The position numbers and the translations under genes are program-made. This document shows, piece after piece, positions 13,541 to 17,147 of a stretch of 17,147 nucleotides of DNA; positions within the stretch are counted from its first letter, which is position 1, and the number at the start of each line of letters is the position of its first letter. This DNA is from Abiotrophia sp965245735 (lineage in GTDB: Bacteria > Bacillota > Bacilli > Lactobacillales > Aerococcaceae). The notes under the pieces are model-generated. The model made no database searches. It was not told where the DNA came from and saw nothing but the letters and a program-made list of their open reading frames with translations. The stretch covers positions 1-17,147 of the forward strand of contig CBDFAX010000035.1 in the NCBI GenBank assembly GCA_965245735.1, read 5' to 3'.

Positions 13541-14482
13541 ATGGCTTTAAATGAAATTAAAAAGCGGATTGAGTCCACTAAAAAGACTGCCCAAATCACC
13601 AATGCCATGCGGATGGTGTCGGCTGCCAAGTATAATAAGATGGCCCAAGATGCCAAGGATTACTTCCTCTATGCCGAGAAAGTACGCAAGATGGTCTCCC
13701 ATGTGGCGAAGTCTCAGTTGGAGCTCTTAGACGATGGGGTGCCCATTCGTCAAGACGGGCTCAACTATATCGACTTTCACGATATGCTCTTAGAGCGTCC
13801 CGTTAAGAAGACCGGCTATCTGATTATTTCCTCAGACCGTGGTTTGGCGGGGAGCTACAACTCCTCCATTATCAAGGCGGTTCAACAGATGTTTGAAGAA
13901 GACCATGCCGACAAGAGTGAGGTTGTGGTCTTGGCTATTGGGGAGCCTATTGCCAAGTTTTGTCGGGAGAACGGCTACTATGTAGCCAAGGAAATGCACG
14001 ACATTTCTGACCGACCAACCTTTGGCGAGGTGCAAGCCATTGTCAAACGGGCGGTCAAGCTCTTCAAGGAGCAGGCCTTCGATGCCCTCTATGTCTGCTA
14101 CAATCACCATATTAACGCGGTTAGTTCCCAATTCCGGGCTGACCAGGTCTTGCCTTTGACTGATTTAGATGTCTTAGATGAGGACGAGGATGATATGGCC
14201 AATGTTGACTATTTAGTAGAGCCCTCTCAAGGGGCCTTGCTAGACGTGCTCCTGCCACAGTTTGCGGAGAGCCAGATCTATGGGGCCATTGTCGATGCCA
14301 AGACGGCTGAACACGGCAGTCGTATGAATGCCATGCGCAGTGCGACAGACGCAGCCAATGAGATGATTGACGCCTTGAAGCAGCAATTTAACCAAGAACG
14401 TCAATTACGAGTAACCAATGAAATTTTAGAGATTATCAATGGGGCCAACGCCCTGAATGATAATAAGAAGAAGGAGGATTAG
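13541..14482 (+). CDS. atpG: F-type ATP synthase subunit gamma
   Basis: Central-stalk rotor subunit. The N-terminal helix EIKKRIESTKKTAQITNAM(R)MVSAAK and C-terminal helix SRMNAMRSATDAANEMID form the coiled coil inside the alpha-beta hexamer. The Rossmann-like middle carries YLIISSDRGLAGSYN. At 313 residues it is roughly 20-30 longer than most bacterial gamma subunits. Extra residues lie before the Rossmann fold (around LLDDGVPIRQDGLNYIDF) and at the Lys/Asp-rich C-terminus, and an acidic loop (LDEDEDDMANVD) is present. ATG 13541 has GAGGAGGGG upstream. It lies 22 bases after atpA and 3 bases before atpD. Confidence 0.95.
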   Translation: MALNEIKKRIESTKKTAQITNAMRMVSAAKYNKMAQDAKDYFLYAEKVRKMVSHVAKSQLELLDDGVPIRQDGLNYIDFHDMLLERPVKKTGYLIISSDRGLAGSYNSSIIKAVQQMFEEDHADKSEVVVLAIGEPIAKFCRENGYYVAKEMHDISDRPTFGEVQAIVKRAVKLFKEQAFDALYVCYNHHINAVSSQFRADQVLPLTDLDVLDEDEDDMANVDYLVEPSQGALLDVLLPQFAESQIYGAIVDAKTAEHGSRMNAMRSATDAANEMIDALKQQFNQERQLRVTNEILEIINGANALNDNKKKED

Positions 14483-14485
14483 ACC

Positions 14486-15943
14486 ATGCGGATTGGACGA
14501 ATTGAGCAAGTCATCGGCCCAGTTGTCGATGTGGCTTTTCCGGTTGAAAATGGGGTACCTGATATCCACCATGCCTTGGTGGTCACCCGTCAACCCGTCA
14601 GTGAAGCAATGGACTTGTCAGATGTAGACCTGTCCCAATCCATTACCTTGGAAGTTGCCTTAGACTTAGGGGATGGGGTGGTGCGGACCATCGCCATGGA
14701 ATCTACCGACGGGCTCCAGCGTGGGCTAGCCGTACTGGATACAGACCGTTTGATTGAAGTGCCCGTAGGGGAAGTAACCCTGGGCCGGGTCTTCAACGTC
14801 TTAGGTCAACCAATTGATGATATGGGTCGCCTAGATGGTGATCATGAGGTGCGGGGGATTCACCGTCCAGCACCAACTTTTGAAGAATTAAGTTCTAGCT
14901 ATACTATTCTTGAGACCGGGATTAAGGTCATCGACCTCTTAGCCCCTTATATCAAAGGGGGTAAAATCGGCCTCTTTGGTGGTGCCGGGGTAGGGAAGAC
15001 CGTCCTCATTCAAGAATTAATTCATAACATTGCCGAACAATTAGGTGGGATTTCGGTCTTCACTGGGGTCGGCGAACGGACGCGTGAAGGGAACGACTTG
15101 GTTTTCGAAATGCGTGAATCCGGGGTTAACAAGAAGACCGCCATGGTCTTCGGCCAAATGAACGAGCCACCTGGTGCCCGTATGCGGGTTGTCTTAACTG
15201 GTTTGACCATGGCCGAATACTTCCGTGACGAGCTCAAACAAGACGTGCTGCTCTTCATCGACAACATCTTCCGTTTCACCCAAGCGGGTTCAGAAGTCTC
15301 TGCCTTACTGGGCCGCATGCCTTCTGCCGTAGGTTACCAACCAACCTTGGCTTCAGAAATGGGGGCCATGCAAGAACGGATTACCTCAACTAAGAATGGG
15401 TCCATTACCTCTATCCAGGCCGTCTACGTGCCTGCTGATGACTATACGGACCCAGCGCCAGCCACAACTTTCGCCCACTTGGATGCGACTACCAACTTGG
15501 AACGTCGTTTGACCGAGCAAGGGATTTACCCAGCGGTGGATCCGCTGGCTTCCACTTCAAGTGCCTTGGCAGAAGAAATTGTCGGCCAACGCCACTACAA
15601 CATTGCCCTAAAGGTACAGAAGATTCTGCAACGCTATCGTGAGTTGCAAGATATTATTGCCATTCTGGGGATTGAAGAATTATCTGATGAAGAGAAAATC
15701 GTGGTTAAACGTGCCCGCCGTCTACAATTCTTCCTATCGCAAAACTTCCACGTAGCCGAAGCCTTTACCGGGATTCCTGGTTCCTTCGTGCCAATTGAAG
15801 AGACCCTTCATGGCTTTGAAGGGATTGTGGACGGTAAGTACGATGCCTTACCTGAAGAAGCCTTCCGTAATGTGGGGCCAATTAGCCAAGCCATTGAGAA
15901 GGCACGTAAAATGGGCGTTGACTTGCCAGCAGGCTTAGATTAA
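14486..15943 (+). CDS. atpD: F-type ATP synthase subunit beta
   Basis: Catalytic subunit of F1, 485 residues. The N-terminal crown barrel starts with GRIEQVIGPVVDVAFP. The Walker A motif is GGAGVGKT (165-172). GVGERTREGNDL supplies the catalytic glutamate, and LLFIDNIFRFTQ is Walker B. The C-terminal lever motif, DELSEED in many species, reads EELSDEE (397-403). It is about 15 residues longer than streptococcal homologues. Extra residues sit in a crown loop (about 35-51, RQPVSEAMDLSDVDLSQ) and at the C-terminus. ATG 14486 follows AAGGAGG in the atpG end. All catalytic elements are intact. Confidence 0.98.
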   Translation: MRIGRIEQVIGPVVDVAFPVENGVPDIHHALVVTRQPVSEAMDLSDVDLSQSITLEVALDLGDGVVRTIAMESTDGLQRGLAVLDTDRLIEVPVGEVTLGRVFNVLGQPIDDMGRLDGDHEVRGIHRPAPTFEELSSSYTILETGIKVIDLLAPYIKGGKIGLFGGAGVGKTVLIQELIHNIAEQLGGISVFTGVGERTREGNDLVFEMRESGVNKKTAMVFGQMNEPPGARMRVVLTGLTMAEYFRDELKQDVLLFIDNIFRFTQAGSEVSALLGRMPSAVGYQPTLASEMGAMQERITSTKNGSITSIQAVYVPADDYTDPAPATTFAHLDATTNLERRLTEQGIYPAVDPLASTSSALAEEIVGQRHYNIALKVQKILQRYRELQDIIAILGIEELSDEEKIVVKRARRLQFFLSQNFHVAEAFTGIPGSFVPIEETLHGFEGIVDGKYDALPEEAFRNVGPISQAIEKARKMGVDLPAGLD

Positions 15944-15956
15944 GAAGGTGACCACT

Positions 15957-16403
15957 ATGGCCAAACCAAAGGACCAGCATACCATGCGGGTACGCATTTA
16001 CTCGCCTCAAGGGGTTATCTACGATCACCAAGCCCTGTCCTGTAGTGTACGGGCAGTAGACGGTGGCCTAACCGTTCTACCTAACCATACGCCAATTTTG
16101 GCACCGCTAGAACTTAGCGTTGTCAAGGTAGTGCGGGTACATGAAGGCTTTACTGATGACTTTATCGCCATTAATGGTGGCGTCTTGGAAATGCGCAACA
16201 ATGAAGTAGAGATTATCTCTAACTATGCTATTCGTGGGAAAGACATTGATGAAGCTCAAGTCAGCGTTGAACAACAAGAAGCTGAGATTAATATGCAAGA
16301 AGCTATTGCTAACAAGGATAACAAGGCCTTTGTTGAGGCTAAGATTGAATTGGACCGGGCAATGAACAAGATTACGGCCTTCCGCCGCAAGCGAGGCCTC
16401 TAG
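15957..16403 (+). CDS. atpC: F-type ATP synthase subunit epsilon
   Basis: Central-stalk subunit that couples gamma to the c-ring and can inhibit ATP hydrolysis through its C-terminal helices. From ATG 15957 it has 148 residues, slightly longer than usual. The N-terminal beta sandwich (about 10-95) carries GGLTVLPNHTPILAPL and FIAINGGVLEMRNNEVEII. The C-terminal helical hairpin spans about 100-148. A GTG at 15948 is in frame, but it lies inside the AAGGTG ribosome binding site that serves the ATG, so the ATG is preferred. Last gene of the operon, 13 bases after atpD, followed at once by a terminator. Confidence 0.95.
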   Translation: MAKPKDQHTMRVRIYSPQGVIYDHQALSCSVRAVDGGLTVLPNHTPILAPLELSVVKVVRVHEGFTDDFIAINGGVLEMRNNEVEIISNYAIRGKDIDEAQVSVEQQEAEINMQEAIANKDNKAFVEAKIELDRAMNKITAFRRKRGL

Positions 16404-16404
16404 G

Positions 16405-16431
16405 AAAAGGGCTGAATATCAGCCCTTTTTT
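16405..16431 (+). terminator. Intrinsic terminator of the atp operon
   Basis: AAAAGGGCTGA (16405-16415) pairs perfectly with TCAGCCCTTTT (16419-16429) around ATA, and the T-run continues to 16431. It begins one base after the atpC stop codon. Confidence 0.94.
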
Positions 16432-16453
16432 CATGCCTAAGAGGGCAATTAAC

Positions 16454-16482
16454 TCGCATTTTTAAGTGGGATGGGCTATAAT
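16454..16482 (+). promoter_or_regulatory. Promoter of the mgtC-like gene
   Basis: A consensus -10, TATAAT (16477-16482), lies 34 bases before the start codon. The -35 at 17 bases spacing is poor (TCGCAT, 16454-16459). The preceding terminator makes a separate promoter here necessary. Confidence 0.6.
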
Positions 16483-16515
16483 GGAATGTTATTTAAAGTC
16501 AGAAAGGAAGCGCTC

Positions 16516-17147
16516 ATGTCAGCTTATGTTATTTTAGTCAGACTCTGTCTGGCCATCCTCTTCGCTGGGGTTATCGGTTATGACCGCCAACGTAAGAATC
16601 GGCCGGCCGGTCTGCGTACCCATATTTTAGTCTGTATCGGAGCTACCGCTATCTCCATGATTCAAGCGGCGGTCTTCTATCAAAAAATGCACGGTTTCCC
16701 TGAAATCGAAGTGGACCAAGTGCGTTTGCTAGCGCCTATTGTCAGCGGGATTGGTTTCTTAGGTGCTGGGACCATTGTGGTCACCAAGCAAAGGGTTGCT
16801 GGCCTGACTACGGCTGCTTCCCTCTGGACAACTGCGGCGCTGGGGATAGCCCTCGGTATGGGTTACTATGAAATTGCTGGTTTAACCTTCTTAGGGGTGA
16901 TTTTCTCCCTAACGGTCATTCGCTTTATTGTCCGCATCCCGGATGTTCGTCGCTTGGAAATTCAATATGTGCACCGGGTGGCCACCAAGGAATTCTTTGC
17001 CGACTTCTTCAAGACCCACCACATTGAACTGACCGATGTTCAATTCGATGTAACCAATGTAGACGGCAAGAAGATTTACCGCAATACCTTTACCATCCAC
17101 TTGCCTAAGGACCTAACTCACGTCCAATTAATCGAAGAATTATCCAC
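16516..17147 (+). CDS. MgtC/SapB-family membrane protein, 3' end cut by the window
   Basis: The frame from ATG 16516 (GAAAGGAAG upstream) stays open to the window end, giving 210 visible codons with no stop. The N-terminal 140 or so residues form four to five membrane helices with MgtC/SapB family marks: an early GVIGYDRQRKNRPAGLRTH, LVCIGATAISMI, the signature SGIGFLGAGTIVV, and GLTTAASLWTTAALGIALG. A soluble C-terminal domain follows, starting near RRLEIQY, consistent with the longer members that carry an ACT-like tail. The family is linked to magnesium homeostasis, acid tolerance and control of ATP synthase in Salmonella MgtC. Many members, however, have unrelated or unknown roles. It is separated from the atp operon by a terminator and its own promoter. 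Confidence 0.9.
   Translation, partial: MSAYVILVRLCLAILFAGVIGYDRQRKNRPAGLRTHILVCIGATAISMIQAAVFYQKMHGFPEIEVDQVRLLAPIVSGIGFLGAGTIVVTKQRVAGLTTAASLWTTAALGIALGMGYYEIAGLTFLGVIFSLTVIRFIVRIPDVRRLEIQYVHRVATKEFFADFFKTHHIELTDVQFDVTNVDGKKIYRNTFTIHLPKDLTHVQLIEELS

Overview
The window looks like a chromosomal segment from a low- to mid-GC Gram-positive bacterium of the order Lactobacillales. The reasons are strong AGGAGG-type ribosome binding sites, an LPXTG surface protein, the gene set rnhC / zapA / cvpA / mutS2 / trxA, and an F-type ATP synthase operon without a visible atpI. An Aerococcaceae or Abiotrophia-like host is a guess from overall character, not a demonstrated assignment.

Layout. (1) Positions 1-265: the 3' end of a small AT-rich membrane-protein gene and its terminator. 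(2) 433-1455: rnhC (RNase HIII) with a strong terminator. (3) 1548-4706: a 988-residue sortase-anchored adhesin. It has a signal peptide, two collagen/fibrinogen-binding-like domains, five pilin-type isopeptide repeats and an LPKTGE anchor. It is preceded by its own promoter, a palindrome and a seven-codon leader ORF. (4) 4754-5665, minus strand: a ten-helix EamA/DMT permease, convergent with the adhesin. (5) 5832-9139: zapA, cvpA-like gene and mutS2, closely spaced and co-directional. (6) 9214-9593: trxA with its own promoter, inverted repeat and terminator. (7) 9594-9921: a regulatory gap with two mutually exclusive hairpins and the strong atp promoter. (8) 9922-16431: atpBEFHAGDC and its terminator. 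(9) 16516 to the window end: a truncated MgtC/SapB-family gene.

How the genes work together. The atp genes encode a complete F1Fo machine: a, c and b in the membrane, and delta, alpha, gamma, beta and epsilon in F1. The adhesin and EamA permease sit between rnhC and zapA, genes that are usually neighbours in Firmicutes, so they look like accessory cargo.

The most unusual signal is in the ATP synthase. The delta subunit keeps a recognisable C-terminal half, but its N-terminal domain, which normally grips the alpha N-termini at the top of F1, is absent. In its place is a charged stretch carrying two copies of a short motif (aromatic-E-D-K/R-L-L). A similar motif replaces the usual sequence at the N-terminus of alpha. 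The alpha P-loop reads GDRKTGKT rather than GDRQTGKT, and beta has extra residues in its crown domain. Together these suggest a remodelled stator/crown. The other points of interest are homogenised adhesin repeats and several candidate cis-regulatory elements.
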